DNA from: Sulfoacidibacillus thermotolerans
GTDB lineage: Bacteria > Bacillota > Bacilli > Alicyclobacillales > SLC66
Direction of reading: 5' to 3'
Assembly (NCBI RefSeq): GCF_003144315.1
Contig: NZ_MPDK01000013.1
Coordinates: 1 to 64,000 of the forward strand
DNA length: 64,000 bases
Part shown: piece after piece, positions 19,729-28,993 of the stretch
Position numbering within the stretch: the first letter of the stretch is position 1
How the letters are laid out: each line of letters starts with the position of its first letter
Notes under the pieces: generated by a model
What the model saw: only the letters and a program-made list of their open reading frames with translations
Told to the model about the DNA's origin: nothing
Databases searched by the model: none
Translations under genes and position numbers: made by a program

Positions 19729-22137
19729 CTATCGCGCAGGAACTGCCTGTACCCCGATCTCAAACTCCACCGCAAAAGCTTTTTCCTCACTCAGTTCAAT
19801 CCGGCGACATGTCACTTGCGCAACTTCTGGCGCCGCTTCAATCAACACGGAGAACCTCATCAACATGCTCATGAGTCCACGCGCACTGCCTGACTGCAAT
19901 TGCCAAGGATTCAGGACAGCCTCGACCATTTCTCTGGCATCGAGATCTGTCAGTGGCATAATGCGTGTCACAGATTTAATTTGCCATACTTCGTCACTTG
20001 TCGCACCAAAATCATGGAATGCATGCAAAGTAATTAACGGGCCAAACAGCGCATCTACTTTAATCTCTAACCAAAGGGTACGCGCATCAGGCTGTTTTGC
20101 AGGCGCAGTCACGATTCCTAGTAAGGACAGCAACTGCAAAGCCTGCTCAGGAGGCAAAAAAGACAACTCCTCACGCAAGTTACGCCGGATAAACGCGCGT
20201 ACCTGATCCGTGTCAATTGCCTCAAAAACCGGCAAAACGCCAGGTTCTGTTCGGCAAAATTCCGCATAAATTGTAACTTTCGCAAGTGCGCGTACTGCGT
20301 GTTCTGGAAACGGATAGACGGGAATTCGCATGGATCCTGCACAGATATAGTGGACAAAGTCATTGCCTGGCGTCAAAAAGTTCGCAACTATCGGCTTTAG
20401 TTCATTCGTTTGCCCCAGTTGTTCATATTCTTGGCGTACTTCTTGCACCGCTTCAGCAATTGCTTTAATGACACCTTCTTGATCCGTAGCACTCACGGGT
20501 GTGAAGATCACCATTACGGCATCGACACTAGGATCGCGCAATACTTGCGGCAACACTTCGCGATAACTTTCTGCCAAAGCTTCAAAACCCAAATTGATTA
20601 CAGGGCTTACAAATTCGAGACCTTCCCGCAGAATCGTATCCACAGTAAGCACCGCTCCACCCGCAGTATTGGTTACCACTGCCACCCGCCTGCCACGCGG
20701 CAGTGGTGCATAGCTAAGTAAAGCGGCCGCATCAAACAGTTCAAGCAGCGTATTGACACGAATGATCCCTGCTTGGCGAAAGAGGGCATCAACCGCCGCA
20801 TCGGGTGCAGCCAGCGTACTTTGCCTTGTTTTTGACAAGGAAAACGCGCTTGCCGTACGAGCGCTTTTCACCACAATAATCGGTTTCTTGCGCGCAATAC
20901 GTCGCGTAATACGCCAGAACTTGCGCGGGTTGCCAAAGGATTCGAGATATAGCACAATGATTTTACTGTCTGGATCATCTTCCCAATACTGCAAGAGGTC
21001 ATTGCCTGAAACGTCAACGCGATTGCCAAGACTTACAAAGCTAGATACCCCAACGCCGATGCGGTTGGCATACTCAAGGACAGCGATGCCAAGTGCCCCC
21101 GAGTGACTCGCAATGGCAAGGCTTCCCCCGACTGGGAGAATAGGAGAGAAACTCGCATTCATGTGAATCGCTTCTGTTAAATTTAACACGCCTAAACTGC
21201 TAGGGCCAATCATTCTTCGCCCAGCTCCCCGAATCTTGCGCGCAATTTCTTGTTCGAGTGCTGCCCCTTCCGGACCGCGATCGGAAAAACCGGACGCCAC
21301 AATGATAATCGCCCGTACCTCTGCACTCAAGCAGTCGTCCACAACCGCACTTACTTGTGCTGCAGGAACTGCAATCATTGCTAGATCAATCGTCTCAGGC
21401 ACAGATAAGACGCTTTTGTAAGCGCGCACGGCAGAAACCGACGACGCCGTTTGGTGAATCGGATAGACCGTTCCTGTATAATCACTTTGCAAAATATTTT
21501 TCAGTAAAATATGTCCGAGATGTGTTGGATCTTTTGACGCACCGACCACCGCGATACTGCTTGGTTCAAAGAATGGCTTTAGAGAGGCAACTGTCGCACG
21601 CTTTTCACGCATCTCACGCAACCTGCGAAATTTTTCTGTGTGCGACAGCGATAGATAGAGGTGCACCGTATCAGATTCGATTTTGCTGACAAGTTCATAG
21701 CCACTTGCGCGAAACACACTTAACATCGGTGTATTATCGCGCAGCACATAGGCTTCAAAACGCACAATTCCGTGGTTCCAAGCCGTCTCTGCCAGATACT
21801 CGAGCAATAATGTGCCAATCCCTTTTTGTTGGATCTTATCGTCAACAAGAAAGGCGACTTCAGCAGTCTCGCCTGAACCTAAACGCACATAATTGCCAAT
21901 GGCAATCAACTCATCCCCAGCCATGCAAAGCAGGCCAAGCGCATTAGGCCCGCCATCGCCAATCATTGCGGTGATGAGATCCTCGCGCACTTCTTTGACC
22001 ACATGCATAAATCGAAAATAAAGACTTTCTGCGGAGACACGCGCTGCGAGATCGCGAATCAATGCCCGATCATGCGCGTCATCCTTAGCTACGCGCAGTT
22101 CTGCAACACGCCCATCACGAAGTATTATTTGCTGCAT
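19729..22137 (-). CDS. Pat-like protein: N-terminal GNAT fused to a degenerate ADP-forming acyl-CoA synthetase
   Basis: Residues about 1-165 form a GNAT acetyltransferase (VAFLVDDKIQQKGIGTLLLEYL is the acetyl-CoA site). Residues about 180-290 form a CoA-binding Rossmann domain (IAVVGASKDPTHLG), followed by the ligase domains (IASHSGALGIAVLEYANR, VVTNTAGGAVLTVD). The C-terminal ATP-grasp part is much reduced: LLSLLGIVTAP runs after a few residues into a DALFGPLITL segment, with no recognisable nucleotide-binding lobe. This is the architecture of protein lysine acetyltransferases of the Pat type, with GNAT first rather than last. A likely target is acetyl-CoA synthetase. Start ATG 22137 follows GGGGG; a GTG at 22155 is less likely. 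The sirtuin gene follows. Confidence 0.85.
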   Translation of the reverse strand: MQQIILRDGRVAELRVAKDDAHDRALIRDLAARVSAESLYFRFMHVVKEVREDLITAMIGDGGPNALGLLCMAGDELIAIGNYVRLGSGETAEVAFLVDDKIQQKGIGTLLLEYLAETAWNHGIVRFEAYVLRDNTPMLSVFRASGYELVSKIESDTVHLYLSLSHTEKFRRLREMREKRATVASLKPFFEPSSIAVVGASKDPTHLGHILLKNILQSDYTGTVYPIHQTASSVSAVRAYKSVLSVPETIDLAMIAVPAAQVSAVVDDCLSAEVRAIIIVASGFSDRGPEGAALEQEIARKIRGAGRRMIGPSSLGVLNLTEAIHMNASFSPILPVGGSLAIASHSGALGIAVLEYANRIGVGVSSFVSLGNRVDVSGNDLLQYWEDDPDSKIIVLYLESFGNPRKFWRITRRIARKKPIIVVKSARTASAFSLSKTRQSTLAAPDAAVDALFRQAGIIRVNTLLELFDAAALLSYAPLPRGRRVAVVTNTAGGAVLTVDTILREGLEFVSPVINLGFEALAESYREVLPQVLRDPSVDAVMVIFTPVSATDQEGVIKAIAEAVQEVRQEYEQLGQTNELKPIVANFLTPGNDFVHYICAGSMRIPVYPFPEHAVRALAKVTIYAEFCRTEPGVLPVFEAIDTDQVRAFIRRNLREELSFLPPEQALQLLSLLGIVTAPAKQPDARTLWLEIKVDALFGPLITLHAFHDFGATSDEVWQIKSVTRIMPLTDLDAREMVEAVLNPWQLQSGSARGLMSMLMRFSVLIEAAPEVAQVTCRRIELSEEKAFAVEFEIGVQAVPAR

Positions 22138-22270
22138 GTGAAATCCCCCCGACACTTGACACCTAACTTCAAGTATGAATGATTTTTCAGGTAAAATGCA
22201 AACATTTCCTTCAAAACTACGGTAAAATGAAACTCGATGAATGATGCATCTAGAGAGGCGGAACGTAAAT

Positions 22271-22807
22271 ATGGAATCTTTTGTCCCCAGTCAGACGATC
22301 TACGAAGCCACCCTTGCCATACTGGCACAACGCAATGTATCGATTCGCTCCATCGCTGAAATTACAAAACACTTACAAGACCCTTACATCCCAAATTTAA
22401 CAATCGAAATGTGCGAAGAGAGTATCCAACATGTTTTGAGTAAAAGGGAAGTACAAAATGCCATCCTCACGGGTGCCGAACTTGATATGTTGGCAGAAAA
22501 GAAATTGTTATCCGAACCCATTCAATCCATTATCGAATCCGATGAGAGCCTATATGGCGTTGACGAAATTCTTGCCCTCTCGATTTTGAATATCTACGGC
22601 AGTATCGGATACACCAATTATGGTTACATCGATAAAATCAAATATGGTGTACTCGCTGAATTAAACAATCACTCCTCTAAGCACGTCCATACCTTCATGG
22701 ATGATTTAGTAGGTGCAGTTGCAGCCGCAGCCGCAAGTCGCTTGGCTCATCGCCATCGCACACAATTGGAGGAAGCTGCTTCACTCGCAAATCCCCCTAC
22801 GCCATAG
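22271..22807 (+). CDS. Phosphatidylglycerophosphatase A family protein (YutG-like)
   Basis: The C-terminal two thirds match the PgpA family: DESLYGVDEILALSILNIYG, then IGYTNYGYIDKIKYG and TFMDDLVGAVAAAAASRLAH, with the conserved acidic residues for metal binding. Members hydrolyse phosphatidylglycerol phosphate, but the soluble Bacillus YutG type lacks the membrane segments of E. coli PgpA, and so does this protein, so its substrate is uncertain. Residues 1-80 are an extra alpha-helical region. The ATG at 22271 (178 residues) is preceded by GAGAGGCGG. It is divergent from the Pat-like gene. Confidence 0.85.
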   Translation: MESFVPSQTIYEATLAILAQRNVSIRSIAEITKHLQDPYIPNLTIEMCEESIQHVLSKREVQNAILTGAELDMLAEKKLLSEPIQSIIESDESLYGVDEILALSILNIYGSIGYTNYGYIDKIKYGVLAELNNHSSKHVHTFMDDLVGAVAAAAASRLAHRHRTQLEEAASLANPPTP

Positions 22808-22955
22808 CCACAACCCGCATAGATTTTTTCATCCAGCAGCACGAAATGTGCGATTGGCGATGGACATGCGCCAAAACTCTTCGTCCCTTGTCTCCATACC
22901 ATAGAGTGTCTTCACTTTATTCCAAGAGTGAGCACCTATGAGAGGAGACACAGTG

Positions 22956-23759
22956 ATGAGTAGCTGCCATTGTCGCACACCACTTGCTGATCATCCAGTC
23001 GTAAATGCCTCAAACACCACCTATGGCTGGAGTTCAGAAAACTGGTCTGGTTATGCCATAAGTACAAATACACAGGGAATTTACACAAGCATCTCTGCAA
23101 CTTGGTGTGTACCTCAAGTGACACCGCAAAACAGTAGCACCCCCCAAATCACAGATTTTTGGACATGGTTGGCTGACTTCCTTGGTTTCCGCAATACATG
23201 CAGTTCATCCAACACCTATTCAGCAACATGGATCGGCATTGATGGATTTACCAATCATCAACTCATTCAGGTAGGTACCGCGCAAAACAATGTCAACGGA
23301 CAACCACAATATTTCGCCTGGTGGGAAGTTCTCCCTGCCCCCGAAGTGCCACTAGACACTACCCAATATCCAGTTGTTGCAGGTGATCAGATCGAAGCGA
23401 AAATTGCAAAACAAGCAAATGGCTCTTGGACAATCACACTCAACAACCAGACACAAAGGTGGTCGTTCGAGCAAAAAGAAATTGACTACTTAGGCCCACA
23501 AACTTCAGTTGAATGGATCGAAGAAGCGCCTACTTTAAACGGAGAACTCACGACTTTGGCGGATTATGGAATGGTAACCTTCCATTCTCTTCTTGTAAAC
23601 GATCAAAATCCTCACCTCACTCCATCTGAAGCTGGAGTATTGATCCAAAGTGGACAATGGGTTTCTACTCCTTCAACACCCAGCACACGAGGGGACGCTT
23701 TCTCTGTCCATTATGGAGACACGCCTCCAAGCCCCCCTGAAAATCCTAAAAATATGTAA
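22956..23759 (+). CDS. Glutamic peptidase of family G1 (eqolisin-like)
   Basis: Acid peptidase of the scytalidoglutamic peptidase fold. The family opening ENWSGYAI is at residues 29-35; the catalytic glutamine is predicted as Q105 in HQLIQVGT, after SATWIGIDGF, and the catalytic glutamate as E186 in TSVEWIEEAP. AWWEVLP is also typical. The C-terminal 35 residues are a Pro/Ser/Thr tail. From the ATG at 22956 (GAGAGGAGA seven bases upstream) there is no hydrophobic signal peptide, which is odd because known members are secreted and work at pH 2-4. A separate six-codon extension to 22938 adds none. Such enzymes occur in acidophilic Alicyclobacillaceae. Confidence 0.85.
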   Translation: MSSCHCRTPLADHPVVNASNTTYGWSSENWSGYAISTNTQGIYTSISATWCVPQVTPQNSSTPQITDFWTWLADFLGFRNTCSSSNTYSATWIGIDGFTNHQLIQVGTAQNNVNGQPQYFAWWEVLPAPEVPLDTTQYPVVAGDQIEAKIAKQANGSWTITLNNQTQRWSFEQKEIDYLGPQTSVEWIEEAPTLNGELTTLADYGMVTFHSLLVNDQNPHLTPSEAGVLIQSGQWVSTPSTPSTRGDAFSVHYGDTPPSPPENPKNM

Positions 23760-23769
23760 TCGTAAGCAA

Positions 23770-23800
23770 TGGGGCGTGAAAAACAGTGCAATACGCCCCA
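23770..23800 (+). terminator. Hairpin behind the G1 peptidase gene
   Basis: TGGGGCGT/ACGCCCCA stem (8 bp) with a 15-base loop, starting 10 bases after the stop codon. No T-run follows, so termination is uncertain. Confidence 0.4.
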
Positions 23801-23900
23801 CATGACATCTAATCGAAACTTCGCTACAATATACATAGTAAAATGACACAAAAAAATTAAATCCGCGTCACAGTTTCTGCAGAGAGGATGCACATGCCTT

Positions 23901-24320
23901 ATGATACGAAAGTGGGCCTTGCTCCTGTTCTTTTTTTTCAGTATGAGCAGCATCACTGGGTGCGCACCAAAAATCGCGAGTCCACAGCAACAAGATACTA
24001 CGATGAGTGCTCGCCAAGGAGCAGCCACGCTACTTGTTACATTGTCGCCCTCTCACTTGCTGGCTCTACATCCGATTTCTATCCGTGTACTCCTGCATTC
24101 GAACACGGATACAGCATCTCTTCTAAGCTCTGTTCAAATTAAAGAAAGCATGCCTGACATGAGCATGCCTGTACCCATTGTTCGGTTAACACAACGAGAG
24201 TCAGGAGTATTTACCGGAACACTCGTGTTTGTCATGGCAGGTCCATGGACGCTCACGATCACAGGTATGACGACAACCGGCCAGTTCTCCCAGCCATTTC
24301 ACGTTCAAGTACAGTCTTAG
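23901..24320 (+). CDS. YtkA/FixH-like lipoprotein
   Basis: A hydrophobic signal with lipobox SSITGCAP makes this an exported lipoprotein (139 residues). The mature domain is a small beta-sandwich pattern with ESMPDMSMPVP, then ESGVFTGTLVFVMAGPWTLTI, as in YtkA-like and FixH/CcoH-like proteins that help assemble copper-containing oxidases. The methionine-rich MPDMSMP could bind Cu(I). The ribosome binding site GAGAGG is about 12 bases away, rather far. It begins a run of five plus-strand genes including a CcoI-like ATPase and CtaG, which supports a copper or oxidase-assembly role. Confidence 0.75.
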   Translation: MIRKWALLLFFFFSMSSITGCAPKIASPQQQDTTMSARQGAATLLVTLSPSHLLALHPISIRVLLHSNTDTASLLSSVQIKESMPDMSMPVPIVRLTQRESGVFTGTLVFVMAGPWTLTITGMTTTGQFSQPFHVQVQS

Positions 24321-24365
24321 AAACAGTGCGTCCAACACTGAAATCGATTTGAGGAATGTTGACTT

Positions 24366-24905
24366 ATGGAGCAACGTATGACCCATCATCTCACAAGTAA
24401 AAGGAAGCATTTGCGCCAGTTGCTGTCATTTGCGATTTTTTTTGCTGTTGTTTCTTATCCTGTTAAGCACATCATTGAAGTAAATGTCGCGAATCATCTC
24501 AGCACTTGGCAGGCTGTTGCGTACCTCATGATCACGATCGCAGGCATGTTATTGGGATTTTCCTTACAAGAACGACTCCAGCGATTTGCTGACGAGTTTA
24601 GTAGAGCACTGTTGCAAAACTTCTCAGAAGAACGCCGAATCGCATACTTGCGACATACAGCCATCATCATTTTATTTCTTAGCTTACTCACGAGTCTACT
24701 CTGGACAAATGCTGCACTCAATCAATTTGTAGACCTTCATCGCGGTCTCTATGTGGAAGCAAATCTGCTCGTTTATCTCATGGGCTTTGTGATTGCACTA
24801 GCCTGGATCTTGTTGTTAGGACGCTTTGCGCTCTATGGTTTACTGTTTAGCTCAACACTTACTTTCATGATGATCGCGAATCTTCTTGCCCGTCATAGTC
24901 TGTAA
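24366..24905 (+). CDS. Polytopic membrane protein of unknown function in the copper cluster
   Basis: 179 residues with about four membrane segments (LLSFAIFFAVVSYPVKHI, AVAYLMITIAGMLLGFSL, AIIILFLSLLTSLLWTNAAL, and LLVYLMGFVIALAWILLLGRF followed by a last hydrophobic stretch). No cysteine pair or histidine cluster that would bind copper is evident. I do not recognise the family. Its place between a FixH-like lipoprotein and a DsbD_2-type protein, all on one strand with gaps of about 45-60 bases, suggests that it belongs to the same oxidase-assembly transcript. TTGAGGAATG precedes the ATG. Confidence 0.65.
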   Translation: MEQRMTHHLTSKRKHLRQLLSFAIFFAVVSYPVKHIIEVNVANHLSTWQAVAYLMITIAGMLLGFSLQERLQRFADEFSRALLQNFSEERRIAYLRHTAIIILFLSLLTSLLWTNAALNQFVDLHRGLYVEANLLVYLMGFVIALAWILLLGRFALYGLLFSSTLTFMMIANLLARHSL

Positions 24906-24964
24906 AGTAGACTTTGCATGGATCGACTTATCTTATAGATTGACCTTTGAGGAGCGAAGAACGT

Positions 24965-25705
24965 TTGAATAGTGTGGCGCTCTTGATGACTGCATTTAGT
25001 GTTGGCCTACTGCAAGGATTTGTCCACTGCGCAGGAATGTGTGGCCCATTTGTCCTTGCGTACAGTCTTGCTCTCGGTGGTGACAGTGGAGCCAGATCAC
25101 CAGTGTCCTTGCGAATGATTCTGCTCAAGGCACATTTGCCACATAATCTTGGTCGTATTCTCTCCTTCACCATTCTTGGCGCCCTGTTTGGAGCGATCGG
25201 ATCGTTTGTCAATGTCGCCTCCAAAACAACAGGAATCCAAGCGACGGCAGCTTTTGTCGGAGGTACCCTCATGGTACTATGGGCTCTTGATGAATGGCGA
25301 ACAGGACACGGCGCCAGTTTTTTAGAGCGATACTCACTATTGCGAAATAAAGGTATACAGGAAAATCTGCGCAAATGGATGAATCGCCGCGATCCTCTTG
25401 GCGCGTTTTTTGCTGGCATGTTACTAGGACTGCATCCTTGTGGCTTACTTTTTGCCATGCTCATTTCAGCAGCAGCAGCTGGTTCCGCGTTGAAGGGAGG
25501 TCTCTTGCTGTTCGCTTTTGGCATTGGCACGATTCCTTCTTTACTGGCAGTTGCCACGGCTGGATTTTACGGTCGAAAACGACTTCAGGGCCGTCTTTTT
25601 TCAAATCTCGCAGCAACTCTTATTGCACTAAGTGGAATTTTGTTCATCTTACGGGGAATGGTGATCAATAATTGGATACCGAGCGTCAACCCATGGTTAT
25701 TTTGA
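24965..25705 (+). CDS. DsbD_2/TauE-SafE-like membrane protein
   Basis: About 247 residues with six membrane segments. The N-terminal motif VHCAGMCGPFVLAY and the later LLGLHPCGLLFAML are the paired signatures of the cytochrome-biogenesis transmembrane (DsbD_2) family often annotated as sulfite exporter TauE/SafE. In oxidase clusters, these proteins stand next to CcoI/FixI ATPases and are thought to move copper or reductant. The TTG at 24965 with GAGGAG ten bases upstream is the preferred start; TTG 24947 and GTG 24974 are alternatives. The end overlaps the ATPase gene by 13 bases, a sign of translational coupling. Confidence 0.8.
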   Translation: MNSVALLMTAFSVGLLQGFVHCAGMCGPFVLAYSLALGGDSGARSPVSLRMILLKAHLPHNLGRILSFTILGALFGAIGSFVNVASKTTGIQATAAFVGGTLMVLWALDEWRTGHGASFLERYSLLRNKGIQENLRKWMNRRDPLGAFFAGMLLGLHPCGLLFAMLISAAAAGSALKGGLLLFAFGIGTIPSLLAVATAGFYGRKRLQGRLFSNLAATLIALSGILFILRGMVINNWIPSVNPWLF

Positions 25706-28134
25706 CTTGTCACCTGTGCGAGCAACCAGTCTCAACCCCTATTTATGAAGCAGACTATACCTTCTGTTGTCACGGATGCAAAGAATTGTGGCACGTACTT
25801 GGTGAAGAGGAATTACAAAAACTGAAATCCCAACCTGGGATCAATTGGTTAGCAGCACGAACAAAAGGACTTGCACTCCTTACACCAGAATCTGATAAGC
25901 CAACGGATGCACAGACGATCACCCTGGCACTTGATGGGATCTGGTGTGCCTCATGCACCTTGCTGATTGAACATGTCGTTGCACAAACACCTGGCGTTTT
26001 TGCTGCCAAGGTGGATTTTTCGACGAGTACAGCAGAGATTGCATATGATCGCGAATCCGTTACGAAGGAAACTTTATGTGAATCGATTGCAAAGCTTGGG
26101 TATCAAGCGATCCCTAAAGAAGATGCATCATCCATGGAGCAACGAGCGGATGTAATCTTACTGCGTCGTTTTAGTGTAGCAGCACTGCTTAGCTTGCTCA
26201 TGATGATGCTAAGCGTCCCGATTTGGACAGGTTATTTACCACTATTGCCATCAGGCGTTCGCATCGCTCTCACTTATTCGCTGTGGTTCTTAACAACACC
26301 CGTGATCTTTTGGAGTGGATGGCCCTTTTTGCGCGGCGCGTGGTCTTCACTTCGTCATCTAGTTCCTACAATGGATTTATTAATCGCGATCGGAAGTTTA
26401 TCTGCTTATTTTTATAGTGTCATAAACGTTCTACAAAAGGGCCAATTTGTTTATTTTGACACGGCAAGCTTACTTGTAAGTTTTTTGCTTTTTAGCCGTA
26501 CACTTGAAGCGCAAACAAAACGTAAAGCAAGTCGCGTTGTTTCCCTACTCGGGCAACTCGCACCCAAAGAAGCACGCGTTTTACTGGGAGATCAACCTAC
26601 TTTAACAGAAATCGCAAACGTTCGGGTTGGAGACTTCGTTCGTGTCGAGATTGGAGAGACGTTTCCTGTCGATGGGACTGTCATTGCTGGACACTCTTCC
26701 GTTGATGAATCTATGCTTACAGGTGAATCAATGTGGGTCGATAAGCAAATCAAAGACACTGTCTATGCCGGCACAAAAAATTTAACAGGAACTCTGACTG
26801 TACAGGCCACACGAATCGTAGATACACTGCTCAACCAAACAACCCATTTTGTTCAAAGTACTGAGATGAACTCTTTGCACTATAAACGGCTCGCCGACCG
26901 CATTTTACAAATCTTTGTTCCACTTGTTATTCTTGTCGCTACTTTGACCATTGTAGGCTCATTATGGCTTGCTCATTTAAGTTTAGGCATAGCCTTACTG
27001 CGAGGAGTCGCTGTATTAGTCATCGGTTGCCCGTGCGCACTTAGCGTTGCGACACCACTCGCGGTACTTGGCGGAGTAAGGCGACTTCATGAATATGGCA
27101 TCTTGCTGCGCAAACACGAAGCATTCGAACACGCCGCGAATATTGATACGCTCATTTTAGACAAGACAGGCACAGTAACACTTGGCTCAGTAACTGTAAA
27201 AGAGACAGTTTTTGTGATGGAAGAATCCCTTGCACTAAAACTTGCGCTTTCTGCAGAGTTCCCGTCTGATCACCCTATAAGTAAGGCTATCGTTCAGTAT
27301 GCTGTTCAGATGGGATTAAGTCCTTTCCCCGCAAAAGACTTTGAATTGGTTCCAGGCTTTGGGGTAAGGGCAAAAGTGTTGCATTATACAGTGAGCGTTG
27401 GTGCGGACACAAGTGAAGTTCGCTCGCCATTAATCGAAGCTAAGGTGGAGAAGTGGAGAAATCTAGGGTATTCTATTGCCTACTTATACATTGACGGTCA
27501 GCCCATGGGTGCTTTCGCATTTGCAGATGCCGTGCGCAAAGAAGCGTATGATGCGATTTCCAGACTCAAACAAGCACAGGTTCGCGTGGTAATCGCAAGT
27601 GGTGATCATGCACAAGCCGTTGCTGCAGTCGCTCATGCTGTAGGCATCGAAGAATGGCACGCAAATTTGCGCCCTACAGAAAAAGCTGAACTTGTAGCAC
27701 AACTACAATCCTCTGGCCAGCATGTCGCTTTTCTTGGAGATGGAGTCAATGACGCTCCAGCACTCATAAAAGCTGATCTCGGGATGGCGATGGGGAATGG
27801 ATCCGATCTTGCCATTCAAGCAGGCCATTTTGTTTTGGCAAAACCTGATCTGCGCGGAATTCCGGACTTATTTGAGCTGGGGAAAAAAGTGATGGGGACA
27901 ATCCGTTTCAATCTTGGTTGGGCCATCATCTACAATGGAATTGCACTGATCATCGCTGCGTTTGGATTTGCTAGCCCAGCGATTGCCGCACTGGCGATGC
28001 TTTTATCTAGCGCCTTTGTTCTTGGTAACTCATTACGCGTATTTGGATTTTCTCCCCAAAGGTATGTGGCGGGGGGATTTGCCGTCGTCGGGACACTCGC
28101 TGTCCTTGGCGTCCTTTCATGGTTTGCCCTGTAA
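25693..28134 (+). CDS. CcoI/FixI-like copper-translocating P1B-type ATPase
   Basis: Exports Cu(I) for insertion into cytochrome oxidase or detoxification. The N-terminus has the CcoI-type metal-binding module (CHLCEQP and FCCHGCKELW), then an HMA domain with GIWCASCTLLIE. The eight-helix core includes the ion-binding VIGCPCALSVATP, the phosphorylation site LDKTGTVT, TGES in the actuator and GDGVNDAPAL at the hinge. The double N-terminal module and lack of a histidine-rich tail favour a CcoI/FixI role over a simple CopA. The ATG at 25693 is used; a TTG at 25672 has a slightly better ribosome binding site. ctaG follows 52 bases downstream. Confidence 0.92.
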   Translation: MVILTCHLCEQPVSTPIYEADYTFCCHGCKELWHVLGEEELQKLKSQPGINWLAARTKGLALLTPESDKPTDAQTITLALDGIWCASCTLLIEHVVAQTPGVFAAKVDFSTSTAEIAYDRESVTKETLCESIAKLGYQAIPKEDASSMEQRADVILLRRFSVAALLSLLMMMLSVPIWTGYLPLLPSGVRIALTYSLWFLTTPVIFWSGWPFLRGAWSSLRHLVPTMDLLIAIGSLSAYFYSVINVLQKGQFVYFDTASLLVSFLLFSRTLEAQTKRKASRVVSLLGQLAPKEARVLLGDQPTLTEIANVRVGDFVRVEIGETFPVDGTVIAGHSSVDESMLTGESMWVDKQIKDTVYAGTKNLTGTLTVQATRIVDTLLNQTTHFVQSTEMNSLHYKRLADRILQIFVPLVILVATLTIVGSLWLAHLSLGIALLRGVAVLVIGCPCALSVATPLAVLGGVRRLHEYGILLRKHEAFEHAANIDTLILDKTGTVTLGSVTVKETVFVMEESLALKLALSAEFPSDHPISKAIVQYAVQMGLSPFPAKDFELVPGFGVRAKVLHYTVSVGADTSEVRSPLIEAKVEKWRNLGYSIAYLYIDGQPMGAFAFADAVRKEAYDAISRLKQAQVRVVIASGDHAQAVAAVAHAVGIEEWHANLRPTEKAELVAQLQSSGQHVAFLGDGVNDAPALIKADLGMAMGNGSDLAIQAGHFVLAKPDLRGIPDLFELGKKVMGTIRFNLGWAIIYNGIALIIAAFGFASPAIAALAMLLSSAFVLGNSLRVFGFSPQRYVAGGFAVVGTLAVLGVLSWFAL

Positions 28135-28186
28135 CTGATACTGAGGAATTGCACTATCCTCACTGAGACTGGAGTGTAACGTAAAG

Positions 28187-28993
28187 ATGGCATACATGAT
28201 GAATTCCTTTCCTTTTCTCCCTGCTTGGCGCCCAGAAGTCTTTGCGTTTGCCGCTTTACTCGCCATATCTTATCAACTGATCAGTGGCCGTCTTGGCAGA
28301 GAATGGGCTGGTGAGCAGTATACGCTGCCCTCTCGTCGTGAGCACCTTGCCTTTATTGGACTGCTCACCGTTTTTGTATTTGCTGTCGGTTCTCCGCTAG
28401 ACTTGCTCGCACAAACCAGTTCTTTCCCTGCATATATCTTACAAATGTTACTCATGACGATGGTCATGCCTTGGTTGTTATTGCTTAGCCTTCCAAGATG
28501 GATCATTCAATTCGCCTTATCCCTTAGCAGGGTACAAAAAATCTTGTCTTCACTTACAAAACCATGGAAGGCGAGCCTACTTTATAATTTAACCGCTACA
28601 CTGTCTCTCTCGCCATTTTTCCTAGATTTAAACTTATCAAGCAATTGGATTCATCTGTTAACCTCTGCTTTTCTCATGATAGCTGCTCTGCTCTTTTGGT
28701 GGCCACTCGTCGGAACTAGGAAAATTGGCTTGCACCGCGATGGGTTCTATGAGTTTCGCTATATTGCCTACTCCATTATTTTCATGCTCCCCATTATCCT
28801 CGCGCTTCTTTTAACAAAAACAGCCTGGTATAAAGTTTATCTTACCAGGCATTTGACCGATCTCTCCCTTTTGCAAATGCAACAGGAGGGAGCAAAACTC
28901 ATGTTATTAGGTATGCTTTTTGTCTTTGGTACACTCGGTTTGCGTGTATTGCGGCACTTGGATCACTCTTTTTGGTACAACACTCCATCTTAA
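28187..28993 (+). CDS. ctaG: CtaG-family cytochrome oxidase assembly protein (copy 1)
   Basis: Seven-segment membrane protein of the caa3_CtaG family (268 residues), needed in B. subtilis for active caa3 oxidase and thought to handle copper. Family features are the early GSPLDLLAQTSSFPAYILQM, the MVMPWLLLLSLP turn, and the LLFWWPLVG motif. A second homologue is encoded at 31944-32744 in the oxidase operon. The stop codon overlaps the stop of the convergent SCO-fusion gene by two bases (28991-28992), which leaves no space for a terminator between the two transcripts. Confidence 0.85.
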   Translation: MAYMMNSFPFLPAWRPEVFAFAALLAISYQLISGRLGREWAGEQYTLPSRREHLAFIGLLTVFVFAVGSPLDLLAQTSSFPAYILQMLLMTMVMPWLLLLSLPRWIIQFALSLSRVQKILSSLTKPWKASLLYNLTATLSLSPFFLDLNLSSNWIHLLTSAFLMIAALLFWWPLVGTRKIGLHRDGFYEFRYIAYSIIFMLPIILALLLTKTAWYKVYLTRHLTDLSLLQMQQEGAKLMLLGMLFVFGTLGLRVLRHLDHSFWYNTPS

